In this document: positions 44,202 through 53,788 of the stretch, in pieces
How positions within the stretch are numbered: position 1 is the first letter of the stretch
How the letters are laid out: each line of letters opens with the position of its first letter
The notes under the pieces: model-generated
Seen by the model: only the letters and a program-made list of their open reading frames with translations
The model's database searches: none
What the model was told of the DNA's origin: nothing
Source: Bifidobacterium sp.
Lineage (GTDB): Bacteria > Actinomycetota > Actinomycetes > Actinomycetales > Bifidobacteriaceae
Length of the DNA: 64,000 nt
Direction of reading: 5' to 3'
NCBI RefSeq assembly: GCF_022647885.1
Contig: NZ_JALCLM010000001.1
Coordinates: 2,154,610-2,218,609 of the forward strand
Made by a program: the position numbers and the translations under genes

Positions 44202-45206
44202 ATGTGGGAATATACAAGCATGAGCACCGTTCACAGCAACACCCACGCAGCAAATACAGCCATCAATCACGATGATGTCATATCCGTAACGGGTCTGGTT
44301 AAGCATTACGGCGATATGCTCGCTTTGGACCACTTCGATTTGAGCGTCAAACAGGGTGAAATATTTGGTTTACTCGGACCGAATGGCTCTGGCAAAACCA
44401 CAGTTATTAACTGTCTGCTTGCACTGTTGAGCTATGAGTCTGGGAATATTTCGCTGTTTGGCGCTCCGATGACTCCAATGTCGTATGGCATCAAACGACG
44501 TATTGGTGTCGTTCCACAAAACATAGCAGTATTTAATGAACTCACTGTCAAAGAAAATATTGATTACTTCTGCTCGCTGTATGTCTCAAACCGAGAAGAA
44601 CGCTCTCATCTAGTTCAGGAAGCGATAGCATTCGTAGGCCTCGAGGACTTCACCAAATACCGACCTGGAAAGTTGTCGGGAGGTTTGATACGCAGGCTCA
44701 ATATCGCGTGTGGCATCGCACACCATCCTGATTTGGTGCTTTTCGACGAGCCGACAGTTGCGGTCGATCCTCAGAGCCGCAATGCAATTCTCGAAGGAAT
44801 TACGCATTTGCGTGATGAAGGTGTCACTGTGCTTTACACCAGTCATTATATGGAAGAGGTCGAGCAGATCTGCTCACGCATCATGATTATGGATCATGGA
44901 AGACGCATCGCACTAGGTAGCGCTGATGAACTCAAAGACATGATTGACCTTGGCGAGCGCATCTCCATCAACACCTTAGATCTGAGGCTTGAGACCCTCA
45001 CCTCTATACAGTCACTCCCATTTGTGGTGCAAGCCGATTACGACGGCAACGAGCTCACAGTAACGTGTAGACACGGTGAGCGGAATCTTGCCGATTTGCT
45101 CGATATATTGAACGCCAGTGGGAGCAGTATTGGACATCTGATTTCGCGACCACCGTCCCTGAACGACGTGTTTCTGGAATTAACTGGCAAAGCATTGCGT
45201 GACTGA
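44202..45206 (+). CDS. ABC-2 exporter ATP-binding protein
   Basis: A 334-residue ABC ATPase, first gene of an exporter operon divergent from the two-component genes. LLGPNGSGKTTVINCLLALL (Walker A, near 58), KLSGGLIRRLNIACGIAHHPDLVLFDEPTVAVDP (signature and Walker B) and a C-terminal extension (245-334) typical of DrrA/CcmA-type drug or peptide exporters are seen. The start at 44202 has GAGG seven bases upstream. Confidence 0.93.
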   Translation: MWEYTSMSTVHSNTHAANTAINHDDVISVTGLVKHYGDMLALDHFDLSVKQGEIFGLLGPNGSGKTTVINCLLALLSYESGNISLFGAPMTPMSYGIKRRIGVVPQNIAVFNELTVKENIDYFCSLYVSNREERSHLVQEAIAFVGLEDFTKYRPGKLSGGLIRRLNIACGIAHHPDLVLFDEPTVAVDPQSRNAILEGITHLRDEGVTVLYTSHYMEEVEQICSRIMIMDHGRRIALGSADELKDMIDLGERISINTLDLRLETLTSIQSLPFVVQADYDGNELTVTCRHGERNLADLLDILNASGSSIGHLISRPPSLNDVFLELTGKALRD

Positions 45207-45249
45207 ATATTGATGGCCGTTACCAAGTATAAATGAGGAGGGTTGTACC

Positions 45250-46479
45250 GTGTGGACTACTGTGCTGACCACTATTAAGGTCAATCTGCGTGAAAAAATC
45301 AATGTATTTTGGCTCTTTGCATTCCCTATCATTTTGTCGAGCTTGTTTGTTGGTATGTTCAGCGGTTTAGGCGGAGATGAGATTACGCCACAACGCATAG
45401 CAATCGTTCAAGATTCCAATTGGAGTCATACATATGGTGCCCAAAGTTTCGTCGACACGCTCTCAGATACTCAGAGCAGCAATACTAGCAGCTCAAAACA
45501 AACACTGCTCTCCCCTGTTAATGTCAGTTCAGTCGATCAAGCGACAACATTAGTGAAGGAACGCAAAGTTGACGGGTACCTATATGCAAACACCAATGGA
45601 AAACTAGCAATCGGCGTTTTGGACGTTGTTGTGGCTGACGCTACTAATTCCATTTCCACCACAAGTTCAGGCATCACTCTGACGGCATTGCGTAGCGTTA
45701 TCACGCAATTCAACCAGAATACGTCTATTGCCACCGCAATGGCGGATAGCAATACGCACCAGGCTCGAAACGGTGCTTCATCAGTAAGCGCATCTGATTC
45801 AACAGCGTCATATAGTTACACCAAAGATCGCACACTCACCCATTTCGCACCTGATCCTTTCGCGCGATATTATTACGCCCTGCTAGGTATGACCTGCCTG
45901 ATGTCTATGAGTTACGCAGTGATATCAATTACCTTGTCGCAAGCGAATCTTTCAGCGCTGGGTGCACGTCGCTCAATTGCACCGTTGTCGAAATGGAAAC
46001 AACTTCTGGCAACGTTCTGCGCAAGTTGTTTCGCTTCATTTTTGAGCCTCTTAACAGCTTTCCTCTACATCAGATACGTGTGTGGCATATCTGCAGGAGG
46101 TCGCGAAGCATTGGCAATCATTGCCCTGATAATCTCATCATTTGTTGCTACTGCACTCGGACTACTCATCGGAGTACTTCCTCGCCTCTCACAAGGCATG
46201 AAAATTGGTATCAGCACTGCTATGGCCTGTATCGGCGCATTATTTGCTGGCCTATACGGTCAGTACGCCATGAATGTCAGCGATGCTATCAGCAGGAATT
46301 TCCCAGTACTACACATATTTAATCCTGTGAAGCAGGTATCAGAGTTGTTTTACGACTTGTTGTATTACGACAGTTACCAACCCTTCTTACGCACGAGCGG
46401 CATCATTATGGTAATGAGTATCGTGTGTTTAGCTGCCGCTGTCACACTGATGAGGAGACAACGCTATGAACACCTGTAA
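45250..46479 (+). CDS. ABC-2 exporter permease, first
   Basis: A 409-residue membrane protein. One N-terminal hydrophobic segment (about 15-38) is followed by a 180-residue outside domain and then five segments from about 215 on (TCLMSMSYAVISITLSQANLSALGARRSI; last near 380). This is the ABC-2 membrane type 3 layout. GTG 45250 follows GAGGAGGG. It overlaps the next permease by 14 bases, so the two are probably translated together and form a heterodimer. Confidence 0.88.
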   Translation: MWTTVLTTIKVNLREKINVFWLFAFPIILSSLFVGMFSGLGGDEITPQRIAIVQDSNWSHTYGAQSFVDTLSDTQSSNTSSSKQTLLSPVNVSSVDQATTLVKERKVDGYLYANTNGKLAIGVLDVVVADATNSISTTSSGITLTALRSVITQFNQNTSIATAMADSNTHQARNGASSVSASDSTASYSYTKDRTLTHFAPDPFARYYYALLGMTCLMSMSYAVISITLSQANLSALGARRSIAPLSKWKQLLATFCASCFASFLSLLTAFLYIRYVCGISAGGREALAIIALIISSFVATALGLLIGVLPRLSQGMKIGISTAMACIGALFAGLYGQYAMNVSDAISRNFPVLHIFNPVKQVSELFYDLLYYDSYQPFLRTSGIIMVMSIVCLAAAVTLMRRQRYEHL

Positions 46480-47743
46480 AGCGGCAATGCGCATAATGTG
46501 GAGACACAAACTCTACTTGTTGATTTATATGGTCGGACTGGGATCACTCATGCTAGTGATGGGATCTTCAGCTATTACCTCTGCCAGCACACCAGTCGAT
46601 GCGTCAACAAGTTTTGAACAGACCCGCCCTAGAATAGCAGTCATCGACACAGACGGCGGGAAACTTGGAGAAGGACTTCGTCAACGCCTAGCTACGAGCA
46701 GTAAAATCGTGACACTATCAGAAGATAAGCAAAGCTTACAAGATGCCGTTGCACGAAATGACGTTGATTTGATAGTGGTGATTCCACATGGCTATTCTCA
46801 GCGATTTGAACAATCAGCTACAACTGGCGACCAACCACCGAGTGTAGAGAGTACCGTAAGCTACACATCTGGTTTAGGATCTTTAGCAAAAATCGACGTT
46901 GATGGCTATTTCACACAAGTGCGCAATGTCTTACATGCTCAGCAGCATCAAGACTTGGATAATGCAGTAGATATTACCCTCGAGCACACTTCCAGCACTG
47001 AAGACAACGCTGACATTCAGGTAGTGAAAAGCAACACTCAATCCAGTCGATTATTAGCAAATGGCTTTGGCTTGGTAATGAAGCTGTCTATTTATCCGCT
47101 ATTCACAGCCCTGACAGTGTGCGTATCATTGCTCATTGGCATCTTTAATACGGTAGAAACCAAAAGACGCATAACAGCATCTCCGGTGAAATCCTATGCC
47201 CTTGACAGTCAACAACTACTCGCGAGCTTGATTATCGGACTCGTGTGCTGGCTGTTCTATACCTTCGCCACCGTTGCGCTAACGATGCCTCACAATCCTG
47301 GATTCTCAGTACTGAGCATCTCTGAAATGAGCTTACCGATTATTACTCTGCTGGTATTTACCTTTGTTGCCATTGCCTTTGGGTATATGCTAGGGCAATT
47401 CAGTATTTCAAGTTCAGCTGCGAATGGCGTATCAGTAGTAATGGGCATGGTGCTGATGTTCACCTCTGGGGCCGCCTTCGACCCATCTGTTATGCCAAAA
47501 GTGATGATTATGGTCGGTAAACTTACGCCAGGCTGGTGGTTCTCTGCATCCATAGACCATGCATTAGGAATTTCGACTGCATCGTCCTCTGGCTACGATA
47601 TCTATGGTTGGCTCCAATCGCTTGGCGTAATGGCAACATTCGGACTAGCCTTCCTCTGCATAGGTCTAGCCATCGGACGCTTCAAAGTCAGCCATCCGGT
47701 AAACCAGACTCAGAAAACTACCCGATTAACAGAACTAGGCTGA
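46466..47743 (+). CDS. ABC-2 exporter permease, second
   Basis: A 425-residue paralogue of the previous permease with the same topology: N-terminal helix (about 15-35), outside domain (to about 205), then five helices (NGFGLVMKLSIYPLFTALTVC; ISEMSLPIITLLVFTFVAIAFGYMLG). It lacks a clear substrate signature. With the ATPase it should export a hydrophobic or peptide-like compound. It ends the operon. Confidence 0.88.
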   Translation: MNTCKAAMRIMWRHKLYLLIYMVGLGSLMLVMGSSAITSASTPVDASTSFEQTRPRIAVIDTDGGKLGEGLRQRLATSSKIVTLSEDKQSLQDAVARNDVDLIVVIPHGYSQRFEQSATTGDQPPSVESTVSYTSGLGSLAKIDVDGYFTQVRNVLHAQQHQDLDNAVDITLEHTSSTEDNADIQVVKSNTQSSRLLANGFGLVMKLSIYPLFTALTVCVSLLIGIFNTVETKRRITASPVKSYALDSQQLLASLIIGLVCWLFYTFATVALTMPHNPGFSVLSISEMSLPIITLLVFTFVAIAFGYMLGQFSISSSAANGVSVVMGMVLMFTSGAAFDPSVMPKVMIMVGKLTPGWWFSASIDHALGISTASSSGYDIYGWLQSLGVMATFGLAFLCIGLAIGRFKVSHPVNQTQKTTRLTELG

Positions 47744-47815
47744 AGCGCAGTCTCTTAAAAGGGTCGCAGCACAATCAGATTCGATTACATCCGAAATGCG
47801 TCGTCACAGTTTAAG

Positions 47816-49057
47816 CTATCTGATAGCTAAAGCTGCAACAGGCCGCGGAGCGATAAGCACTTCAGCACCTGGTACAAGACCAGGAATCATTTCACTAGCG
47901 GATAGTTGCACCACCACAAGCTCGGTAGGCTTAATAGTATTGTGCTCTACGTGCAGATCACAGGTAACCCGTATCACAGCTCCAAGGAACTGGATATCTG
48001 TGACTCTCGCAGGAGCACCATGCATTTGGTGTTCGACTGCTTCGACCTTAAGTGACAAGGCCAAACTCTCCGGTCTCACCAGAACGATCACTGCATCGGA
48101 TGATGCATCATCATTCAGTGGTTGAACAAGAGGCACACGCTGTCCAAATACCATCGCTTCACCACCACCGTTGCACAATTGGCCAGGCAAACGATTAGTT
48201 AAGCCTATGAATGTCGCCACAAATTCGCTACGCGGTGACTGATACAGCTGCTGAGGAGCATCAATCTGTTCAATACGGCCAGCATTCATTACGCCAACGC
48301 GATCTGCCACCGCAAGGGCTTCCTCCTGATCGTGTGTGACAAAGAGCGTAGTTGTGCCAGTTTCTAACTGAATTCTGCGAATTTCTTCACGCAGCGAGAC
48401 ACGAACTTTAGCATCAAGCGCAGAAAGCGGCTCATCCAGCAACAATACTTTAGGGGATATAGCCAGAGCTCTAGCCAAAGCGACTCGCTGTTGCTGACCA
48501 CCTGACATCTGGTGTGTATATTTGCTGCTCTGGTCTCCCAGACCAACTAAATCCAACATCTCGCCAGCTTTGCTCCGACACTGCGACTTCGTCATACCAC
48601 GAACTTGAAGTCCAAAAGCGACATTTTGTAAAGCGGTCATATGAGGAAATAACGAATACGCCTGAAACACCATCGCCATGTCGCGCTTATTCGTTGGAAC
48701 TCCAGTCACATCACGGCCACCGACAACAATACGTCCCGAGTCTATATCTTCCAAACCTGCCAAAGAGCGCAAAGCTGTGGTCTTACCGCAACCCGAACGT
48801 CCAAGTAGCACCACCATCTCGCCAGGCCTGATATCGAGGTTGAAATGTTGAAGTGCTGTGACTCCTGAGTATGCTTTGGACACTTGCTGCAGCTGCACTC
48901 CTCCACCTACAGCATCTGATTGTTCCAACACCTGTACTGCCTCACGAATAGTTTCAGTTCCTCTACGCGAGACGACATTGTCATGTTCTTGACTCAGCAA
49001 AGGTGTTTGTTGCGTCGATGACAACATGTCATCAGACTGCTTGTTCATTATTGTCAT
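47816..49057 (-). CDS. ABC importer ATP-binding protein (PotA/FbpC-like)
   Basis: A 413-residue ATPase, last gene of a four-gene importer. LLGRSGCGKTTALRSLAGL (Walker A), MVFQAYSLFPHMTALQNVAFGL (Q-loop), MSGGQQQRVALARALAISPKVLLLDEPLSALDAK (signature, Walker B) and a C-terminal TOBE-type domain (about 285-410) match the polyamine/iron/phosphonate importer ATPases. The first 45 residues are an unusual polar extension. It starts four bases after the permease stop. Confidence 0.9.
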   Translation of the reverse strand: MTIMNKQSDDMLSSTQQTPLLSQEHDNVVSRRGTETIREAVQVLEQSDAVGGGVQLQQVSKAYSGVTALQHFNLDIRPGEMVVLLGRSGCGKTTALRSLAGLEDIDSGRIVVGGRDVTGVPTNKRDMAMVFQAYSLFPHMTALQNVAFGLQVRGMTKSQCRSKAGEMLDLVGLGDQSSKYTHQMSGGQQQRVALARALAISPKVLLLDEPLSALDAKVRVSLREEIRRIQLETGTTTLFVTHDQEEALAVADRVGVMNAGRIEQIDAPQQLYQSPRSEFVATFIGLTNRLPGQLCNGGGEAMVFGQRVPLVQPLNDDASSDAVIVLVRPESLALSLKVEAVEHQMHGAPARVTDIQFLGAVIRVTCDLHVEHNTIKPTELVVVQLSASEMIPGLVPGAEVLIAPRPVAALAIR

Positions 49058-49060
49058 AAG

Positions 49061-49972
49061 CTATGCATTCCTCCGTCGTTGTATAGAGTCCGCGATGATG
49101 TCGAGCACCACCAGCAGCACCACACCGAATACCAAAGCTAACAACGCCATAGCTGTAGATATCTGTGAATTTGATTGCCCAAGCTGGTACAAAGCCACTT
49201 GAAGGTTTACTCGACCGAGCAAAGAAGCCACGGTGTATTCCCCCATCACCACGGCGATGCCAATAAATCCGGCCGACAATATGCTCTGCCAAAGATTTGG
49301 TAACAGGATCTTGAAAAATAGAACAGGCCAAGATGCTCCCAATGAGCGTGAAGCTTCCGTTAGCGTACGCATATCAACTGAACGCATCCCTACAGCAAGT
49401 GCCCTATACGAAAATGGCATGACCAAAATCGTATATGCGAAACACAGCCATATTGGATCAGTCGAAAGCACATCTGCTGAAATCCACCGATAAATTGGAC
49501 CTAAACCTACCACTAGTACAATTGCGGGAATAGTCAAGGGTAAGGTACTCACCCACTCCACTAAACGAGCCAATTTCGGCGAACGTAGATACGTAATCAC
49601 CATTACGGGGATTAGCAAAACCAACACCATCAGCACCGTAACTACGCATAACGCGAGTGATACACCTAAACCTTGCCACAGAATCGACATATCTGTTCCT
49701 AGTGAATCTCCACTGCCAGTGAATATTGCCTTCCACGCGTCTAGACCCCATTGCCCTGAAAGTGGTTGGCGAACGGTGAACAACAACATAGCGAGCAGGG
49801 GCACTAGCAAGAAGGCTAAAACCACCAGCAAGATAACCGCTTTTATGATTCGTTGCTTGCGTACTCGTGCTGCTCGCAGTTGAGGGGCAGGAGCGTTGAT
49901 AATTGCCGATGGTGAAGAATCCTCAGATTTTCTGTTGTGAGTTGTCAGAATTGTAGATGTTGTTACTGCCAT
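49061..49972 (-). CDS. ABC importer permease (PotC-like)
   Basis: A 303-residue permease with six hydrophobic segments. ASRSLGASWPVLFFKILLPNLWQSILSAGFIGIAVVMGEYT holds the EAA loop that docks on the ATPase. It overlaps the other permease by ten bases. The N-terminal 30 residues are polar, then RIIKAVILLVVLAFLLVPLLAMLLFTV begins the first helix. Confidence 0.9.
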   Translation of the reverse strand: MAVTTSTILTTHNRKSEDSSPSAIINAPAPQLRAARVRKQRIIKAVILLVVLAFLLVPLLAMLLFTVRQPLSGQWGLDAWKAIFTGSGDSLGTDMSILWQGLGVSLALCVVTVLMVLVLLIPVMVITYLRSPKLARLVEWVSTLPLTIPAIVLVVGLGPIYRWISADVLSTDPIWLCFAYTILVMPFSYRALAVGMRSVDMRTLTEASRSLGASWPVLFFKILLPNLWQSILSAGFIGIAVVMGEYTVASLLGRVNLQVALYQLGQSNSQISTAMALLALVFGVVLLVVLDIIADSIQRRRNA

Positions 49973-50880
49973 TTTGCGAAACTCTTCTCAAATGCATGAC
50001 TGAGTACCATCACCACTGCCACAACAACGATCATTGCAAATGCCAATACTTGTGCAAATCCTTGCTGTCCCGGGTCCATCTCGTTACGAATGGCGCCCTG
50101 AATCATCAACGGAACAATAATCGAGCGTTGAGAGAACAGCGCAGCAGCAGTGGCATATGCAGAGAAACTGTTAGCAAAGAGCAGCAGCGTGGCACTAATA
50201 AATCGAGGCAACAGGATTGGGCAGGCAACACTGGTCCAATATTGCCAACTGTTTGCGCCTAATGATTCTGAGGCTTCTCTCCACTGTGGACGTATCGAGT
50301 CCATTGCGGGTAGAAAGGTAATAATCATCAGAGGAATCTGAAAATAGCAATACACGGTAATCAAGCCTGGAAGACTCGAAAGCCAATTTGGGCTCACCGT
50401 GATATGGAAAAATTGCTGCAACATCATCGTGACCACGCCGTTGATGCCAATAGTTGCAATGAAAGCGAAAGCCAGCATAACACCGCCAAACTGCGCGAGC
50501 ACAGAGCACAAAGCAACGATAATGCGCCGAATTACTCCATCTGGTTTTGCACCAATAACTAGCGCATATGCCACTAAGGCCCCTGCTATAGCGCCAATCA
50601 CAGCCGAGAGAATAGACACTAAGATAGATGTGCAAAAAGACTCCAGAGTGTTGGCCTGTGTGAGTTTGCTGAAATTGTCGAGAGTGAACGCGTTGGTAGG
50701 CGACAGAAATGCTCCGACAATGACAATTCCCGTGGGCAATATCAGGAATGCTGCTACATACGAGAAAAAAGGTATGGTGACTGCTGCAGTGCCGAGACTT
50801 CTTCGACGAGCAGGGCTCATAGCACGCGAACGAACAGCCCTTTCTAGGGGCCGTCCGTTATTTGCTGAGATGGAACTCAT
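49963..50880 (-). CDS. ABC importer permease (PotB-like)
   Basis: A 305-residue permease with six hydrophobic segments and the docking loop SESLGANSWQYWTSVACPILLPRFISATLLLFANSFSAYAT. It lies three bases after the binding-protein stop. The pair of PotB/PotC-type permeases places the system in the polyamine-opine-phosphonate-iron group. Confidence 0.9.
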   Translation of the reverse strand: MSSISANNGRPLERAVRSRAMSPARRRSLGTAAVTIPFFSYVAAFLILPTGIVIVGAFLSPTNAFTLDNFSKLTQANTLESFCTSILVSILSAVIGAIAGALVAYALVIGAKPDGVIRRIIVALCSVLAQFGGVMLAFAFIATIGINGVVTMMLQQFFHITVSPNWLSSLPGLITVYCYFQIPLMIITFLPAMDSIRPQWREASESLGANSWQYWTSVACPILLPRFISATLLLFANSFSAYATAAALFSQRSIIVPLMIQGAIRNEMDPGQQGFAQVLAFAMIVVVAVVMVLSHAFEKSFAKWQ

Positions 50881-50883
50881 ACT

Positions 50884-52041
50884 TCAGTTACCGATCGTCT
50901 TATCCCAGTTGCTTTGAAGCCATGCCGTGATGCGTGTTGAGTCATCATTCGTGTAGGAAATCGTATCTCCCTCAAGCTGGGTCTGATCTGCGAGAATATC
51001 CTTGTCAACGGTGCCATCTTTTTCCATAGCTGACAGCAGTACTGGCGTAGCGCCACCCTTCAACCATAGATTCTGTGCATCGGCCGTGTACAAAAACTCT
51101 TCCCACAGACGAGCTGCTGCCGGGTGTGGGGCTTCTTTGTTAACAGCCTGGTTGTAATAAGAAACAACCTGAGCCTTCGGGAAGGTTTTATACTCCCAAT
51201 CAACGCCTTTGGATTTGAGGCTCTTCTTGTAAGATGCCTGATTATACGTCCAGTCAAATACCACTCCGGTTTGTCCTGAATCAATAGTGCCGTCGGTCAC
51301 ATCTACCTGAGTCAGGTTTCCTTTGTCTTTCAAATTCTTGAAGAAATCCAAACCGGGTTGCAAGTTTGTCAGGCTTCCACCAGAAAGTGCGTTGGCCATT
51401 AAGAATCCGTTGAATGCAGCACCAGCCTCGGCGGGTTTACCATTCAACGCAACAGTTCCTGCGAATTTAGTATCCAACAAATCGTCGAGGGAACTTATGG
51501 AACCGTACTTGTCCTTGTTCCAACCGACTGACATAATCCCGGTATAACCGGCATGATACAAACCTGTGGAGTCCTTGAGACTATCAGGAATTGAATCCCA
51601 TGCTTGAACCTTATATGGAGCAAAATACTGTGTGCTGGTTGCTGCTACAGCGAGACCAACATCAACCACATCGGGGGCCGCATCCGTTCCAGCATTAGTC
51701 TTAATCGCATCAATCTCTTCTTTTGAAGAAGCATTTGGATTAGATTCATTAACCTTGATTTTCGGGTATTTCTTCTTGAACGCGGAGATTACCTCACCAT
51801 AATTCGACCAGTCATGTGGTAGAGCAATAACGTTGAGCGCCCCCTCAGCATTGGCTGCCTTCACTAGATCATCCATAGTGCCAAAATCGGAAAGCGAAGT
51901 AGCTGATGCAGCTTTGGAATCGGCTGTTGAAGTGCTACCTGCCGATGCTGTGCTGGCAGAACCTGATCCACAGGCTGCAAGCGTGGAAACAGAGAGCATA
52001 ACGGCCACTGAAACCGTCATAAGCTTACGCAGAGATTTCAC
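50884..52041 (-). CDS. ABC importer substrate-binding lipoprotein
   Basis: A 385-residue binding lipoprotein. I place the start at GTG 52041 because AAAGGA is just upstream and it gives a proper signal peptide (KSLRKLMTVSVAVMLSVSTLAAC, lipid-modified Cys24). A Ser/Ala linker follows, then a type 2 solute-binding fold (LNVIALPHDWSNYGEVISAFKKKYPKI; VDVGLAVAATS; VSYYNQAVNKEAPHPAAARLWEEFL). It is first in the four-gene unit. The ligand could be a polyamine, aminophosphonate, iron complex or thiamine. Confidence 0.9.
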   Translation of the reverse strand: MKSLRKLMTVSVAVMLSVSTLAACGSGSASTASAGSTSTADSKAASATSLSDFGTMDDLVKAANAEGALNVIALPHDWSNYGEVISAFKKKYPKIKVNESNPNASSKEEIDAIKTNAGTDAAPDVVDVGLAVAATSTQYFAPYKVQAWDSIPDSLKDSTGLYHAGYTGIMSVGWNKDKYGSISSLDDLLDTKFAGTVALNGKPAEAGAAFNGFLMANALSGGSLTNLQPGLDFFKNLKDKGNLTQVDVTDGTIDSGQTGVVFDWTYNQASYKKSLKSKGVDWEYKTFPKAQVVSYYNQAVNKEAPHPAAARLWEEFLYTADAQNLWLKGGATPVLLSAMEKDGTVDKDILADQTQLEGDTISYTNDDSTRITAWLQSNWDKTIGN

Positions 52042-52447
52042 GACATTCCTTTCGAAACATAACGGGAAGGCCAGGCTTGCATCCTCAATTTGCGCAGGTT
52101 GCATTCGTCTCATCATCTTCCTAGTCAAAGGCGCATGGTGCACCTTTATTCCCCAAATCAGGAGATTAGGTCGACACAGTGAAGGTTAGGGGTTAGCAAC
52201 ATGAACGCTTCGCGTCATTTGAGTATCCTCAAGTGAACTTTTAGGGAGCACAATTGTAGGCGGGCGATTTGTGTAGGGATTTGTCAGCATATTGACGCTA
52301 TTGTGTATACACAAAGATTGCAATTTCAACGATTAACCACGCTATACAGATCTGGTGCGGTCACAAATCCCTACACAAACGAATATAGGCACCTTTTCAG
52401 TGCCATCCAGCGTATCAACAGACCATGTTTAACATGCTTAACACGCT
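52042..52447. other. ABC importer leader and ddl downstream gap
   Basis: This 406-bp gap holds a small hairpin (AAAGGCGCA 52127-52135 with TGCACCTTT 52139-52147, one wobble) in the importer leader, and TIR element copy 5. I looked for the TPP riboswitch signature in the leader and did not find it. Confidence 0.5.
52268..52379. repeat. Intergenic TIR element, copy 5
   Basis: TTTGTGTAGGGATTTGT (52268-52284) and ACAAATCCCTACACAAA (52363-52379) are exact 17-bp inverted ends. The core shares TATACACAA and TTGCAATT with copy 6. It lies between the importer and the ddl gene, both minus strand, after the ddl end. Confidence 0.88.
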
Positions 52448-53647
52448 TTAGCGCAGTACACCTTCGATGAGCTTAGTAATCAGCTCTGTATAGCTGACAC
52501 CCGTAGCATCCCAAGCCTTGGAATACATGGAGATAGGAGTAAAACCTGGCATAGTGTTAATCTCGTTGACCATCACTTCTCCATCATCACTAACAAAAGT
52601 GTCAACTCGGCTGAGCCCTTTGCCATCCACTGCCGCAAAAGCATGTGCAGCTAGGTCTCGCACCTGCTGCAAGGTATCTGCAGGAAGATGTGCAGGTACC
52701 TCAACATGCGATGCCTCAGCATCTCTATATTTGCTATCGAAATCGTAGAAGGACTCATTGTCCTCTTCGCGACTGTCGAGCACCACTTCGCCTGGCAAGC
52801 TTGTAGAGACTGGATCTAGTGCGGAAGGTTTCAATACGGCACACTCAATTTCGCGTCCGCTAATACCCTCTTCAACTAGCACTCTCCAGTCATGAGTAGA
52901 TGCTTCAAGCAGAGCAGACATCAGTTCTGCTGCATCTCCTACGTGCTCAATTTTCGTCACACCAAAACTTGACCCTGCGCGAGAAGGTTTAACGAAAAGT
53001 GGATAATGCAAATGCGCATCTGCAATGTTTGCCAACACTTGCTGAGCAAATTGCTTCTTGCCCTGATCAGTATTGGGAATTTCTCTCGTATCAACAGTGA
53101 TCCATGGCGCAACACCGATACCAGAAGCTCTCAGTAGCACTTTCGTAAAATGTTTATCCATGCACGCAGCAGAGGCGAACACGCCACATCCTACGTAGGG
53201 CACATCCATCATCTCAAGTAGCCCTTGCACAGTTCCATCTTCGCCGAAGGGACCGTGCAAAACTGGAAATACTGCATCAACATGTCCAAGCGGAGTGACT
53301 TTATTCTGAGATGAAAGGGTAGGAAAGCTTGTCGTCTCGGCATCGTTATTCCCGATTAAATCACTATGCTCACCGACCATGAAACCGTCAGCACCACGTG
53401 CCACATCCAATAGAATAGGTTGAGAATTCTCAGTTATTTCTACACTTGGCAGACTTTCATCGTCGAGACTCCAGCCGCGAGGATCTTCACCGTTAATAAT
53501 CCACTGCCCACTGCGAGTAATACCAACAGTCACGACATCGAAACGATTGGTATCGATAGCATTAAGCACACCAGATGCTGAGACGCAGGAGATTGGATGC
53601 TCATCCGCTCGACCACCGTATAAGACCACAATCCGCTTCTTTGGCAT
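52448..53647 (-). CDS. ddl: D-alanine--D-alanine ligase
   Basis: Ddl joins two D-alanines with ATP for the peptidoglycan pentapeptide. IVVLYGGRADEHPISCVSA starts the ATP-grasp fold; HGPFGEDGTVQGLLEMMDVPYVGCG, FVKPSRAGSSFGVTKI, and the RVDTFVSDDGEVMVNEINTMPGFTPISMY metal site near 345-375 follow. The 399-residue length is normal with an insert near 85-105. AAGGAG precedes ATG 53647. The ddl-gpsA-plsC-murA run suits envelope synthesis. Confidence 0.96.
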   Translation of the reverse strand: MPKKRIVVLYGGRADEHPISCVSASGVLNAIDTNRFDVVTVGITRSGQWIINGEDPRGWSLDDESLPSVEITENSQPILLDVARGADGFMVGEHSDLIGNNDAETTSFPTLSSQNKVTPLGHVDAVFPVLHGPFGEDGTVQGLLEMMDVPYVGCGVFASAACMDKHFTKVLLRASGIGVAPWITVDTREIPNTDQGKKQFAQQVLANIADAHLHYPLFVKPSRAGSSFGVTKIEHVGDAAELMSALLEASTHDWRVLVEEGISGREIECAVLKPSALDPVSTSLPGEVVLDSREEDNESFYDFDSKYRDAEASHVEVPAHLPADTLQQVRDLAAHAFAAVDGKGLSRVDTFVSDDGEVMVNEINTMPGFTPISMYSKAWDATGVSYTELITKLIEGVLR

Positions 53648-53788
53648 GACGCTCCTTCATCGACAATTGCGCAACCGCAACATGTTCCCAGCTGTTAGAA
53701 AGATTACCCCTCACCCACCAACCGTAGGGTTAAGAACGACGTCATCCACAACTTCAGCACGTAGAACGAGGAGACACGCTGCAGGCAC

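Noticed and set aside
52042..52267. TPP riboswitch before the ABC importer
   Set aside because: The CTGAGA and ACCTGATC-type signatures are absent on the minus strand.
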